DNA from: Sulfurimonas sp.
GTDB taxonomy: Bacteria > Campylobacterota > Campylobacteria > Campylobacterales > Sulfurimonadaceae
Direction: 5' to 3'
Assembly (NCBI GenBank): GCA_003978475.1
Contig: QNZR01000137.1
Coordinates: forward strand, 1 to 14,881
Length of the DNA stretch: 14,881 bases
Under the pieces are notes generated by a model. It was not told the origin of the DNA. It was given only the letters and a program-made list of their open reading frames with translations, and did no database searches. The translations under genes were made by a program, and so were the position numbers. Positions 1-7,187 of this stretch are shown in pieces (the stretch's first letter is position 1; each line of letters starts with the position of its first letter).

Positions 1-40
1 TGTAGCGACATTGGACGCACTCATACTCATAGCCGGGAGC

Positions 41-79
41 ACTACTTAATAATGATAAAAATTATCAATATTAAGTAGT
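41..79. promoter_or_regulatory. Fur operator in a long dyad upstream of the porin
   Basis: Bases 53-67 read TGATAAAAATTATCA and match 13 of the 14 defined positions of the 7-1-7 Fur consensus (TGATAAT-N-ATTATCA). The box is the core of a longer perfect-arm dyad: ACTACTTAAT at 41-50 pairs with its reverse complement at 70-79, giving 17 of 18 pairs around a centre at base 60. The composition is almost all A/T, so a DNA operator is more likely than a terminator. It lies 56 bases upstream of the porin ATG, where an iron-loaded Fur dimer would block transcription. Binding is inferred from the consensus. Confidence 0.75.
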
Positions 80-87
80 TATTAAGT

Positions 88-102
88 TGAGAGTCATTAT
101 CA
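88..102. promoter_or_regulatory. Second, weaker Fur box upstream of the porin
   Basis: This 15-base site has a perfect right half (ATTATCA) and a 5 of 7 left half (TGAGAGT), so it matches 12 of 14 defined Fur consensus positions. It sits 20 bases downstream of the first box and 33 bases before the porin start. Paired Fur boxes at this distance are common at strongly iron-repressed promoters, so the two may bind cooperatively. Confidence 0.5.
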
Positions 103-134
103 TTTTACCACTTTAATCACTGAGGGGTGACATA

Positions 135-1376
135 ATGATGGATTTCATGTCCGGTATGCTACTGGCTTCGGCGTATCCGTTGGAGAGTGGGCAGATGCAC
201 TCCAAGCAGGCAGGGCGCTACGATATTGTCAGAACATTGCCAAAAGAGTCTGATAGCATTCACAACATGTTTGCCTATGCACGCGTTGAGGGAACCTTGC
301 GTGTCGCTTCCATCTACCATCGTCACGAAGGGCATGATCGTAGTGCCGTGAGTGTAGGTGGTCTATTTGGTTTTCATACGGCTGCGTATCAGGGCGTGAA
401 TTTACATGTAAAAGCGACGACATCCCAATATATCGCCTGGATCAATCATGATGCCTCTAAACCGACACTTTCGCATGACTTTTTCAATGCGACCGGAGAT
501 TCTTTTACCTACCTCTCACACGCCAATGTGCGTTATGAAAATGCGACGATGGCGTTGACCCTGGGGCGTATGGCGTTACATACACCTTATGTCGATACCG
601 ATGATATTCGTATGGCGGCAAATAGTTTTGAAGGGCTGTCTTCGCATATTTCTATGACAGATCATATTGACATGCAGGCATTTTATGTTACACGGTGGGC
701 AGGCTTTGACTCAGGAGCGAATCAACAGGAATTTACACCTTTAGTTGAAGATGGCTCAGGTGTGGGTGCCTTGGGGATTAGCTACACACCCAATGATGAG
801 AGCAGTGCCGAGCTGTGGTACTATTATGCCGATGCCATGAGTCACATTCTGTATGCAGAGTATTCCGGACATTATAATATTTCTGAAGCATTTCACCTGG
901 AGTATGGAGTTCAGGGCAGCTATCTTGCTGCAATGGAACATGCCAATGTTGATGGCGTGGTGTTGGGTGTGATGGGTATTGTCGATTATGGACCGCTGTT
1001 TTGCGGACTCTCGTACAATCGGGGCTTTGTCAAGTCACATCAGCGTATTAGTGACGGTTTTGGAGCCGGTCCGTATTATACCTCACTGGACGAGGCAACT
1101 TTGGGCGCCGTATCTCAAGATGCCGTAGGTGAAGATGTAATGGCATATCGTGTGGGTGTTGGGTATGAATTTGAATCGATCGGATTCGTGATTGAGGCGG
1201 TGTACGGTCGGCTGCGTTCGCATGAGCACAGTGTGAATGTGAAAGAGAGTGATGTTATTGTAAGTTATGACATCACCAAAGCCATCACGCTCAATGCATC
1301 ATTGACGGCATTTCATTCTCATGATGATCGTGAGAATTTTGAACGGGGTCTGGTTCGTGTGGATTATAATTTTTAA
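135..1376 (+). CDS. OprD-like outer membrane porin, probably iron-regulated
   Basis: The 413-residue product resembles the OprD/Opr porin family of Campylobacterota. It is rich in alternating aromatic and glycine beta-strand patterns, contains the family-like block GRMALHTPYVDTDDIRMA followed by FEG (residues 144-167), and ends in DYNF, with the C-terminal phenylalanine used for beta-barrel assembly. It would sit in the outer membrane and let small solutes through. The start ATG (a second ATG follows directly) has GAGGGG at 122-127 as ribosome binding site, and the upstream frame is closed by TAA at 114-116. Oddly, the N-terminus has no positive n-region and only a short hydrophobic run (residues 4-13), so no normal signal peptide is visible. 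Fur boxes upstream and feoAB downstream suggest a role in iron limitation; the substrate is unknown. Confidence 0.8.
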   Translation: MMDFMSGMLLASAYPLESGQMHSKQAGRYDIVRTLPKESDSIHNMFAYARVEGTLRVASIYHRHEGHDRSAVSVGGLFGFHTAAYQGVNLHVKATTSQYIAWINHDASKPTLSHDFFNATGDSFTYLSHANVRYENATMALTLGRMALHTPYVDTDDIRMAANSFEGLSSHISMTDHIDMQAFYVTRWAGFDSGANQQEFTPLVEDGSGVGALGISYTPNDESSAELWYYYADAMSHILYAEYSGHYNISEAFHLEYGVQGSYLAAMEHANVDGVVLGVMGIVDYGPLFCGLSYNRGFVKSHQRISDGFGAGPYYTSLDEATLGAVSQDAVGEDVMAYRVGVGYEFESIGFVIEAVYGRLRSHEHSVNVKESDVIVSYDITKAITLNASLTAFHSHDDRENFERGLVRVDYNF

Positions 1377-1395
1377 ATTTTTCCCTGCTTTAATA

Positions 1396-1410
1396 TGATA
1401 TTTATTATCA
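1396..1410. promoter_or_regulatory. Fur operator upstream of feoAB
   Basis: TGATATTTATTATCA matches 13 of 14 defined positions of the 7-1-7 Fur consensus and lies 37 bases before the feoA ATG, in the 71-base gap after the porin stop. The position suggests that feoAB has its own iron-repressed promoter rather than depending only on read-through from the porin. The gap is A/T-rich with no hairpin and T-run between the two genes. Confidence 0.75.
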
Positions 1411-1447
1411 TTACAAAAATTAACATTATTTTGGATACCATATAGTT

Positions 1448-1678
1448 ATGAAACGATTAAGTGAATGCAATAAAAACGCTCTGGTGAAAGTGGTGAAAAT
1501 TCATACGTCCGGCTCATTAAAACAGCGGCTCATTTCATTGGGGATTATGAAAGATGTGACGCTTCGTGTGCTGGCACATACGGCGGCAAAAGGAACCCTG
1601 GAGATTAAAGTCGGCAAAATGCAGATAGCCCTTCGCTCCGAAGAGGCCAAGCTCATAGAGGTCACCGATGTGGCGTAA
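1448..1678 (+). CDS. feoA: Ferrous iron transport protein A
   Basis: This 76-residue protein has the length and pattern of FeoA, a small cytoplasmic SH3-like beta-barrel protein that associates with FeoB and supports Fe(II) uptake. The typical order is visible: an N-terminal leader segment, a turn with LKQRLISLGIMKDVTLRVL (residues 25-43), then a KGTLEIKVGKMQIALR stretch and a final acidic strand (EAKLIEV). It overlaps feoB by 11 bases, which implies translational coupling. The ATG lacks a clear Shine-Dalgarno sequence (only GGA about 13 bases upstream). A Fur box 37 bases upstream indicates iron repression. Confidence 0.9.
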   Translation: MKRLSECNKNALVKVVKIHTSGSLKQRLISLGIMKDVTLRVLAHTAAKGTLEIKVGKMQIALRSEEAKLIEVTDVA

Positions 1679-3821
1679 AGGGGCATTGCCGGTAAGCGGC
1701 ACCTGCCCGGTGACGGCAAACCATATTAAAGTAGCTTTGGTCGGACAGCCCAATGTGGGCAAGAGCATGCTGATTAATTCAATCTCCAACTCGCATTTAC
1801 ATGTAGGGAACTTTACCGGAGTGACCGTTGAAAAGTCAGAAGTGCTTTTTGATTATCAACAGTACCATTTTACGGTCGTCGATCTTCCCGGTACCTATGC
1901 ATTTTCCGACTACACCATTGAAGAGCGCGTGACCAAAGAGTATCTTTGTGCAGAGTCGTACGACATGATCATTAATGTGGTAGATTCAACCAACCTGGAA
2001 AAAAACCTGCAACTCACCTCGGAGCTGATGAGTCTGGGTAAAAAGATGGTCATCGCACTCAATATGAGTGATGAGGCGCAAAAAGAGGGCATTGAGATTG
2101 ATGCCCCCTATCTCTCCCAGCTTCTGGGAGTACCGGCAATTAAAGTGTCTGCAGTGACTAAAACGGGTATCGATGAACTTATTGATACGGTTCTTGCGAC
2201 TTACGAACAGGAGCATCAGGAGCCCAAGCTTATTTTTAGTGAGCCTGTGGAAGAGGAGATTGCCCATATTGTTGCGTATTTGCAAAAACATGACTATAAG
2301 ACGCCCAATACGTACCGTAATGTTGCCATTAATCTACTCAAAAACAACCAGCAGACGTATGAAGAGTTGCACGACAACCCCATCTGGACAGAGTTGCAGC
2401 CCATCTTAATAGAGGCGAGTCATCATATTGAACTGCATCATGACAGTAATGATCTTAAAGAGGCTTTTGCCGAGGAGTATTACGCCTTCAATCGCGGTAT
2501 TATTGCCGAAACGGTACGTACGGTAACCAATGATGTGCAGGCATTGACGCCAACGGAAAAAATTGACAACGTACTGATTCACCCCCTTTTCGGGTTACCT
2601 ATTTTTCTCTTTTTTATGTGGGGTCTGTTTCAGTTGACGTTTGAGATCGGCTCCATTCCCATGGGGTGGATTGACGGATTTTTTGTCTGGTTGGGTGATA
2701 CCATTGGAGCCACCATTGCCAATGCCGAGATTCGTTCGTTGGTGGTAGATGGTATGATTGCGGGTGTGGGCGCAGTGGTATTGTTTGTGCCCAATATTAT
2801 TATTTTATTTATCGGTATTGCACTGCTGGAGTCAACAGGGTACATGTCTCGTGTCGCTTTTTTACTGGATGGATTTTTTCATAAATTTGGACTGCACGGG
2901 CAGTCATTCATTCCTCTGGTTACGGGGTTTGGCTGCTCCATTCCGGCGTATATGTCGGCACGCATCTTAAAAAATGATCGGGATCGGCTGTTAACGCTTT
3001 TTGTTATCGGCTTTATGAGCTGCGGGGCACGACTGCCGGTTTATGTACTGTTCGCCGGGGCATTTTTTTCTCAGGAGATGGCAGGTAATGTACTCTTTGC
3101 TATTTATATGGCAGGGGTATTCATTGGTCTCATTGCGGCGAAAGTTCTGAAAATGACCGCGTTTAAGGGGGCAGATGAGCCATTTGTTATGGAAATGCCC
3201 AAATATCGTCTGCCCTCATTCAAGCTTATTTGGCATACGGTGACCACCAAGACCTGGATGTACCTGAAAAAAGCGGGTACTTTTATTGCCGCGGCTTCCA
3301 TGCTGGTCTGGTTTTTGAGCAACTACCCGCATGATAAAGCGATAGAGACGCTTTATGCCGAAAAAATTGCTGTGGCAACTCCGGCGCAGGCCGCTGTACT
3401 TGAAAACGAACAGGCCTCGGCACTGCTGGAAGCGAGCTATTTGGGGCAGATCGGCAAGTTCATTCAGCCGATTTTCGAACCTATTGGTATGGATTGGAAG
3501 ATGTCTGTGGCGCTTCAAACCGGATTGGCGGCAAAAGAGGTTGTGGTATCGACTTTAGGGGTACTGTATTCGCTTGGAGCCGATGTGAATGAGCAGAGTA
3601 CGTCTCTTGCTACCGTACTTTCAGATAATATCTCTTTTGCTTCGGCGGTGGCCTTTATTGTAGTGATTATGACCTATCTGCCCTGTTTGGCGGCGTCGAT
3701 TGTCTTTACGCGTGAGGCCGGAGGCATCAAGTATTTTGTTTATCTGTTTCTCTTTACCACGATTATCGCCTACTCATTGGCGTTTATTGCCTACAGAGTT
3801 ACTTTGGCACTTACGGGGTAG
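1668..3821 (+). CDS. feoB: Ferrous iron transporter B (GTPase-permease)
   Basis: The 717-residue protein is a full-length FeoB, the inner-membrane Fe(II) importer driven or gated by an N-terminal GTPase. G-domain motifs are visible: G1 GQPNVGKS (26-33), G2 around T50-T53 (NFTGVT), G3 DLPG (72-75) and G4 NMSD (132-135). A helical GDI-like linker follows to about residue 290, then a multi-pass membrane domain with both FeoB gate repeats: GFGCSIPAYMSAR from G420 (Cys423) and GFMSCGARLPVY from G448 (Cys452). The ATG at 1668 overlaps the feoA end, with AGAGGT at 1657-1662 as ribosome binding site. No FeoC is seen, as is usual outside Gammaproteobacteria. A GT2 gene follows within 10 bases. Confidence 0.96.
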   Translation: MWRKGALPVSGTCPVTANHIKVALVGQPNVGKSMLINSISNSHLHVGNFTGVTVEKSEVLFDYQQYHFTVVDLPGTYAFSDYTIEERVTKEYLCAESYDMIINVVDSTNLEKNLQLTSELMSLGKKMVIALNMSDEAQKEGIEIDAPYLSQLLGVPAIKVSAVTKTGIDELIDTVLATYEQEHQEPKLIFSEPVEEEIAHIVAYLQKHDYKTPNTYRNVAINLLKNNQQTYEELHDNPIWTELQPILIEASHHIELHHDSNDLKEAFAEEYYAFNRGIIAETVRTVTNDVQALTPTEKIDNVLIHPLFGLPIFLFFMWGLFQLTFEIGSIPMGWIDGFFVWLGDTIGATIANAEIRSLVVDGMIAGVGAVVLFVPNIIILFIGIALLESTGYMSRVAFLLDGFFHKFGLHGQSFIPLVTGFGCSIPAYMSARILKNDRDRLLTLFVIGFMSCGARLPVYVLFAGAFFSQEMAGNVLFAIYMAGVFIGLIAAKVLKMTAFKGADEPFVMEMPKYRLPSFKLIWHTVTTKTWMYLKKAGTFIAAASMLVWFLSNYPHDKAIETLYAEKIAVATPAQAAVLENEQASALLEASYLGQIGKFIQPIFEPIGMDWKMSVALQTGLAAKEVVVSTLGVLYSLGADVNEQSTSLATVLSDNISFASAVAFIVVIMTYLPCLAASIVFTREAGGIKYFVYLFLFTTIIAYSLAFIAYRVTLALTG

Positions 3822-3827
3822 CTATTG

Positions 3828-4649
3828 ATGGACATCGCGGTGATTATTCCTGTTTACAACCGTGTTGCAACGCTAGGCCGTGCTATTGAGTCGGTACTGG
3901 CACAGCGGCTGATGCCGCACGAGATTATTGTTGTCGATGACGGTTCGGATGATGCCAGCTCTGAGGTGGTAAAGCAGTATGATTCTGTGATGCTGTTACG
4001 TCAAAAAAATATGGGGGTTTCTGCTGCGCGTAACAACGGGGTGATGATGGCATCATCGGAGTGGGTCGCGTTTTTGGACTCTGATGACACCTGGCATCCG
4101 CACAAACTTGAACGGCAGAGTGCGTTTCATCAGGAGCATCCGCATCTTTGCATCTCTTATACCGACGAGCAGTGGGTACGTCACGGTACCTCGGTCAACC
4201 TGCCTCAAAAATTTAGAAAAAGCAATAAAAATCTTTATGAACGTTCTTTAGAACAGTGCATTATTGCTCCGTCATCGGTGATGATGCAGAAAAAACTTTT
4301 TGAAACTGTTGGCGGTTTTGACGAATCGCTGGAGGTATGTGAAGATTATGACTTGTGGTTGCGCCTGCTTCAGGAGCAGACGTTTGGTCTAATTTCTGAA
4401 AAACTCATAACCAAATATGGCGGTCATGATGACCAGCTCTCCACGAAATTTTGGGGTATGGATCGTTTTCGTGTCAGAGCTTTGGAAAATTTACATGTAA
4501 ATTTTCCGCATGACCGGCGCATTGTTGAGATGCTCATACACAAATACAGGCTGCTGCTTCAGGGGGCACACAAATATCATCGCCGTGAAGCAGCACATCA
4601 CTACGAACAGCGACTGCTATATTTTCAATCATTATTTTCTTCATTATAG
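3828..4649 (+). CDS. Family 2 glycosyltransferase downstream of feoB
   Basis: The 273-residue protein has a GT-A fold signature: an N-terminal nucleotide-sugar strand (VIIPVYNR, residues 5-12), VVDDGSDD (35-42), a metal-binding DSDD at 84-87, and an acidic catalytic region with CEDYDLWLRL (171-180). No membrane segment is visible, so it is probably a cytoplasmic or peripheral enzyme moving a sugar onto a lipid-linked or envelope acceptor. Donor and acceptor cannot be read from the sequence. ATG 3828 is preferred, with GGGGT at 3814-3818 upstream; an in-frame TTG at 3825 is the alternative. It begins 6 bases after the feoB stop, so it is probably cotranscribed with feoAB, yet no other glycan gene is nearby. 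Confidence 0.85.
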   Translation: MDIAVIIPVYNRVATLGRAIESVLAQRLMPHEIIVVDDGSDDASSEVVKQYDSVMLLRQKNMGVSAARNNGVMMASSEWVAFLDSDDTWHPHKLERQSAFHQEHPHLCISYTDEQWVRHGTSVNLPQKFRKSNKNLYERSLEQCIIAPSSVMMQKKLFETVGGFDESLEVCEDYDLWLRLLQEQTFGLISEKLITKYGGHDDQLSTKFWGMDRFRVRALENLHVNFPHDRRIVEMLIHKYRLLLQGAHKYHRREAAHHYEQRLLYFQSLFSSL

Positions 4650-4650
4650 T

Positions 4651-4685
4651 GAGTTGTGCTACCTAAGGGGCAGAACTCTTTGTCA
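4651..4685 (+). terminator. Candidate weak terminator after the feo operon
   Basis: Directly after the glycosyltransferase stop, GAGTT (4651-4655) pairs with AACTC (4674-4678), and an inner TGC/GCA stem with a wobble and short loop closes the hairpin. A T-containing tract (TTTGTCAATATTT) follows. The stem has a G-G mismatch and a bulge, so termination would be weak, but the site is where the iron operon should end and the heat-shock operon begins. Confidence 0.4.
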
Positions 4686-4693
4686 ATATTTCT

Positions 4694-4699
4694 TACAAT
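4694..4699 (+). promoter_or_regulatory. Candidate -10 element for the Hsp20 operon
   Basis: TACAAT lies 57 bases upstream of the first Hsp20 start codon, inside an A/T-rich stretch. No -35 element is recognisable at 17 bases upstream. Campylobacterota housekeeping promoters often lack a conserved -35, so the absence does not rule it out. The call rests on position and one hexamer only. Confidence 0.3.
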
Positions 4700-4721
4700 A
4701 CTCCTGTTAAAACAAAAAATC

Positions 4722-4742
4722 GATGCATGATAGTGATGCATC
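4722..4742 (+). repeat. GATGCAT dyad just upstream of the Hsp20 ribosome binding site
   Basis: GATGCAT (4722-4728) and ATGCATC (4736-4742) form a perfect 7-bp inverted repeat with a 7-base spacer. Because ATGCAT is itself palindromic, GATGCAT also recurs as a direct repeat 13 bases apart (4722 and 4735). It ends immediately before AAAAGGAG, the ribosome binding site at 4743-4750. It could be an operator or an RNA hairpin that changes access to the site. It does not match CIRCE (HrcA) or HAIR (HspR). Confidence 0.5.
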
Positions 4743-4756
4743 AAAAGGAGTTTATA

Positions 4757-5206
4757 ATGGTTGTGACACGATTTAACCCAAGCATCCAGCTACGAGAAGC
4801 CAGAAGAGGGTTTGAACTGCTTAGTGCTATGCTTGATGAGGTGAGTGGTAGTGGTGCCGGCAAAGGTCAGGGAGATTTTGTTCCGGCAATCAATACCAGA
4901 GAGGGTGAGTATGCGTACCACGTCGAAGTGGATCTTCCCGGAATGACAAAAGAAGATATCAATATTCAGGTGGAAGACAATACGCTGGTTATTTCAGGTG
5001 AGCGTAAAGTCAAAGAGGAGATCAAAGAGGATGACTACTACAGAATTGAAAGTCGTTTCGGCTCGTTTTCACGCTCGTTTTCGCTTCCTGAAGATGCCGA
5101 TACCGAGAACATTCATGCGGAATCGGCAGATGGAGTGCTGGAAGTCATTGTACCGAAGCTAGAGAGTGCCAAGGTCGATAAAGTCAAAAAAATTGCCATT
5201 AAGTAA
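4757..5206 (+). CDS. Hsp20-family small heat shock protein, copy 1
   Basis: This 149-residue protein is a cytoplasmic alpha-crystallin-type holdase that binds unfolding proteins without ATP. An N-terminal arm (about 1-40) precedes the alpha-crystallin domain, seen in the strand VEVDLPGMTKEDINIQVED, the LVISGERK turn, RSFSLPEDAD and DGVLEVIVPK. The protein ends in IAIK, an I-x-I tail used to dock subunits into oligomers. ATG 4757 is chosen because AAAAGGAG sits 7 bases before it; an upstream in-frame ATG at 4727 lies within the GATGCAT dyad and lacks a ribosome binding site. It is the first gene of a five-gene operon, and copy 2 begins 10 bases after its stop. Confidence 0.93.
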   Translation: MVVTRFNPSIQLREARRGFELLSAMLDEVSGSGAGKGQGDFVPAINTREGEYAYHVEVDLPGMTKEDINIQVEDNTLVISGERKVKEEIKEDDYYRIESRFGSFSRSFSLPEDADTENIHAESADGVLEVIVPKLESAKVDKVKKIAIK

Positions 5207-5216
5207 GGAGGATGTT

Positions 5217-5642
5217 ATGGATATTGTAAAAAGTGCCAAAAATATCGGAAATGAGATTGAAAAAGGTGTCGAGGTGGCGACGCAAAAAGTATCAGAAGCA
5301 TTTGATAATCTGGCGTCACATCTTCCTTTTGCCAATTTGGCGAAGAAAGAGGATAGCAGTTTTCATATCGAGATTGATCTTCCCGGGGTGAAAAAAGAGG
5401 ACGTCGAGATTAAGGTAGAAGATGATGTATTGGTGGTGAGTGCGGTACGCAAGTACAAAAATGAACTCAGTGCCGATGACTATTATGTCTGTGAAAGCTC
5501 TTTTGGAAAGATTGAGCGTCGTTTTATGCTTCCGGACAATATTGATACGGAGCATATTAATGCAGAGCTTCATGACGGGCGGTTGGAAATTGAGTTGCAA
5601 AAAACCCAAAAGGCAAAACCAAAATCCATCGCTATTAAGTAG
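5217..5642 (+). CDS. Hsp20-family small heat shock protein, copy 2
   Basis: The 141-residue product is a second cytoplasmic small heat shock protein, clearly a diverged paralogue of copy 1. Shared landmarks are IEIDLPGVKKEDVEIKVED, the DDYY segment, a SFG...RRFMLPDNIDTEHINAE stretch, DGRLEIEL, and a C-terminal IAIK with the I-x-I docking motif. The N-terminal arm differs and is likely helical (KSAKNIGNEIEKGVEVATQKV), so client range or oligomer form may differ. GGAGG at 5207-5211 decides the start ATG 5217, directly after the stop of copy 1. A tandem duplication with later divergence is the simplest origin. Confidence 0.92.
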   Translation: MDIVKSAKNIGNEIEKGVEVATQKVSEAFDNLASHLPFANLAKKEDSSFHIEIDLPGVKKEDVEIKVEDDVLVVSAVRKYKNELSADDYYVCESSFGKIERRFMLPDNIDTEHINAELHDGRLEIELQKTQKAKPKSIAIK

Positions 5643-5653
5643 TGAGGTGCATG

Positions 5654-6247
5654 ATGAAAGATACGAATACGAAACTTTTGTATCTGTTAATGGCCGTGCT
5701 GATTGTCGTCGCCCTCGTGCAGAGTTATGTTATTTATGACATGAAACATGTCCTTGAATCCAAACAGACTGTGGCGGCGCCGTTGTCGTCGGTAACGACG
5801 CCTTCACCGCGAGCTGGCGGCACATTGCCGATGATGCCTGGAACGGATCCGTTTGAGCAGATGAAACGCATGCAAGAAGAGATGCAAAAGAGTTTTGGAG
5901 CGTTCAATACGATGTTTTCAAACGATCCCTTTTTTCAGGAGGTTTTTAACAAGATGGCAATGGCACCGCTTTCTGATGTCAAAGAAGAGCGTGACGCTTA
6001 TGTGATTGAACTCAATATTCCGGGATCCGATAAGCAGAATATTGAGATAAAGAGCGATAACAACATTGTGAAAGTCTTTGCAAGCAGTAATCGCAGTCGT
6101 GATGACAACGGCACGAACTATATTCACAAAGAGCGGTATATTCAGCAGTTCCAACGGAGTTTTGTACTGCCGGAGAATGCCGATACTGCCAAAATGAGCA
6201 GTGAGTATGCGAATGGAATTTTAACTGTTACCATACCAAAAAAATAA
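5654..6247 (+). CDS. Membrane-anchored Hsp20-family protein lacking the I-x-I tail
   Basis: The 197-residue protein has an N-terminal transmembrane segment (about residues 8-28, LLYLLMAVLIVVALVQSYVI), a Pro/Thr/Ser linker (about 40-62), a Met/Phe-rich segment with KRMQEEMQKSFGAF and NDPFFQEVF, and then an alpha-crystallin domain (about 105-197: VIELNIPG, IEIKSDNN, QRSFVLPENADTAKM, GILTVTIPKK). With a single N-terminal anchor and no cytoplasmic retention signal, the chaperone domain is predicted to face the periplasm. It ends at the last strand, with no C-terminal I-x-I extension, unlike copies 1 and 2. ATG 5654 is favoured by GAGG at 5644-5647; ATG 5651 is the alternative. It is in the same operon, close to the stop of copy 2. 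Confidence 0.88.
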   Translation: MKDTNTKLLYLLMAVLIVVALVQSYVIYDMKHVLESKQTVAAPLSSVTTPSPRAGGTLPMMPGTDPFEQMKRMQEEMQKSFGAFNTMFSNDPFFQEVFNKMAMAPLSDVKEERDAYVIELNIPGSDKQNIEIKSDNNIVKVFASSNRSRDDNGTNYIHKERYIQQFQRSFVLPENADTAKMSSEYANGILTVTIPKK

Positions 6248-6289
6248 TATATGTCAATGAATAATAAATTTACAAGCAGGAGATTAATA

Positions 6290-7174
6290 ATGAAAAATAT
6301 TGTACTTTCAACCCTGGTGGCAACCAGTTTATTTGTAGGCGGTGTTTATGCAGATGCCTCCAGTACCAAAACCGTCAAAGAGATTAATACCATTGCTGTA
6401 GAAAAAGGGCAGAAGCAGGCTGTCGATTCCCAAAAAAAATTGATTGACGAGGCCATAACGTCACTAAAGTTTACGCAAAAGGCATTGGTCAATCTTGATG
6501 CCGGTGAGACTGAAAAAGCGAAAGCAAATATTGAAAAAGCATTGGGAAAACTGGAGGTGATTTTAAGTGCCAAAGAGGCGCCTAGGTTGCTTCCTGTGGA
6601 GAGTGCCGTTGCGGTACATGAGTATCTTGGTACCAAAGCCGATGTCGAAGCGGCACTTAAAGAGGTCAACACACTACTCAAACAGCACAGGGTTCAGGCT
6701 GCGCGGGTGCTGTTAAATACTTTGCAAAGCGAGATTGATATTACCGTAGTGAGTTTACCGCTGGAAAGCTACCCCCGTGCATTAAAGCTGGCGGCGCAGT
6801 ATCTGCATGACAATCAGAGCGCCAAGGCACGAAGTATTCTTGGGATTGCATTGAGCACGTTCGATACGGCCATTGAAGTCGTACCGCTGCCGCTGCTAAA
6901 AGCAACGGATCTGATTGCCGTCGCTTCAGAGCTCTCGAAACAGGGAGAGAAACAAAAAGCACTGGATTACGTACAATCAGCAGAAGATGAGCTGAAAGTC
7001 GCAGAGATTTTAGGCTATGTCAGCCATTCAGACAACAGTTATGAAATGCTTTATGATGCCGTTAAAAGTGTGAAAAAAGAGATTAAAGGCAAAAATAAGG
7101 CGGAAAAACTTTTTGATGCGCTCAAAGAGAAATTGAGTGATTTTAAAAAGAACATCTTTTCAGACACGAAATAA
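6290..7174 (+). CDS. Secreted YfdX-family stress protein
   Basis: The 294-residue protein begins with a good Sec signal peptide (MKNIVLSTLVATSLFVGGVYA, cleavage predicted before D22) and is otherwise almost all alpha-helical. Family landmarks include a first helical hairpin with paired Ala/Lys repeats (about 35-100), ESYPRALKLAAQYL, and PLPLLKATDLIAVASEL, then AEILGYVSHSDNSYEML near residue 240-260. YfdX proteins are periplasmic, poorly characterised, and linked to acid, heat and chlorine tolerance. ATG 6290 is chosen because CAGGAG lies just upstream and it puts the signal peptide at the terminus; an in-frame ATG at 6251 would bury it. It lies 42 bases after the membrane-anchored Hsp20, so both would meet in the periplasm. 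Confidence 0.87.
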   Translation: MKNIVLSTLVATSLFVGGVYADASSTKTVKEINTIAVEKGQKQAVDSQKKLIDEAITSLKFTQKALVNLDAGETEKAKANIEKALGKLEVILSAKEAPRLLPVESAVAVHEYLGTKADVEAALKEVNTLLKQHRVQAARVLLNTLQSEIDITVVSLPLESYPRALKLAAQYLHDNQSAKARSILGIALSTFDTAIEVVPLPLLKATDLIAVASELSKQGEKQKALDYVQSAEDELKVAEILGYVSHSDNSYEMLYDAVKSVKKEIKGKNKAEKLFDALKEKLSDFKKNIFSDTK

Positions 7175-7187
7175 TACAGACAACAAT

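Noticed and set aside
1..49. Possible gene ends or starts at the left edge: a divergent minus-strand start (MSMSASNV) at base 30, or the tail of a + strand gene ending at TAA 47-49
   Set aside because: Only 10 to 15 codons are visible, no ribosome binding site precedes the minus-strand ATG, and no family can be recognised.
41..79. The long dyad before the porin as a rho-independent terminator
   Set aside because: The stem is almost entirely A/T and has no T-run, and its core matches the Fur consensus.
4727..4756. Ten-codon N-terminal extension of Hsp20 copy 1 from ATG 4727
   Set aside because: The ATG lies in the GATGCAT dyad without a ribosome binding site, whereas ATG 4757 has a strong one; the extension is not family-like.
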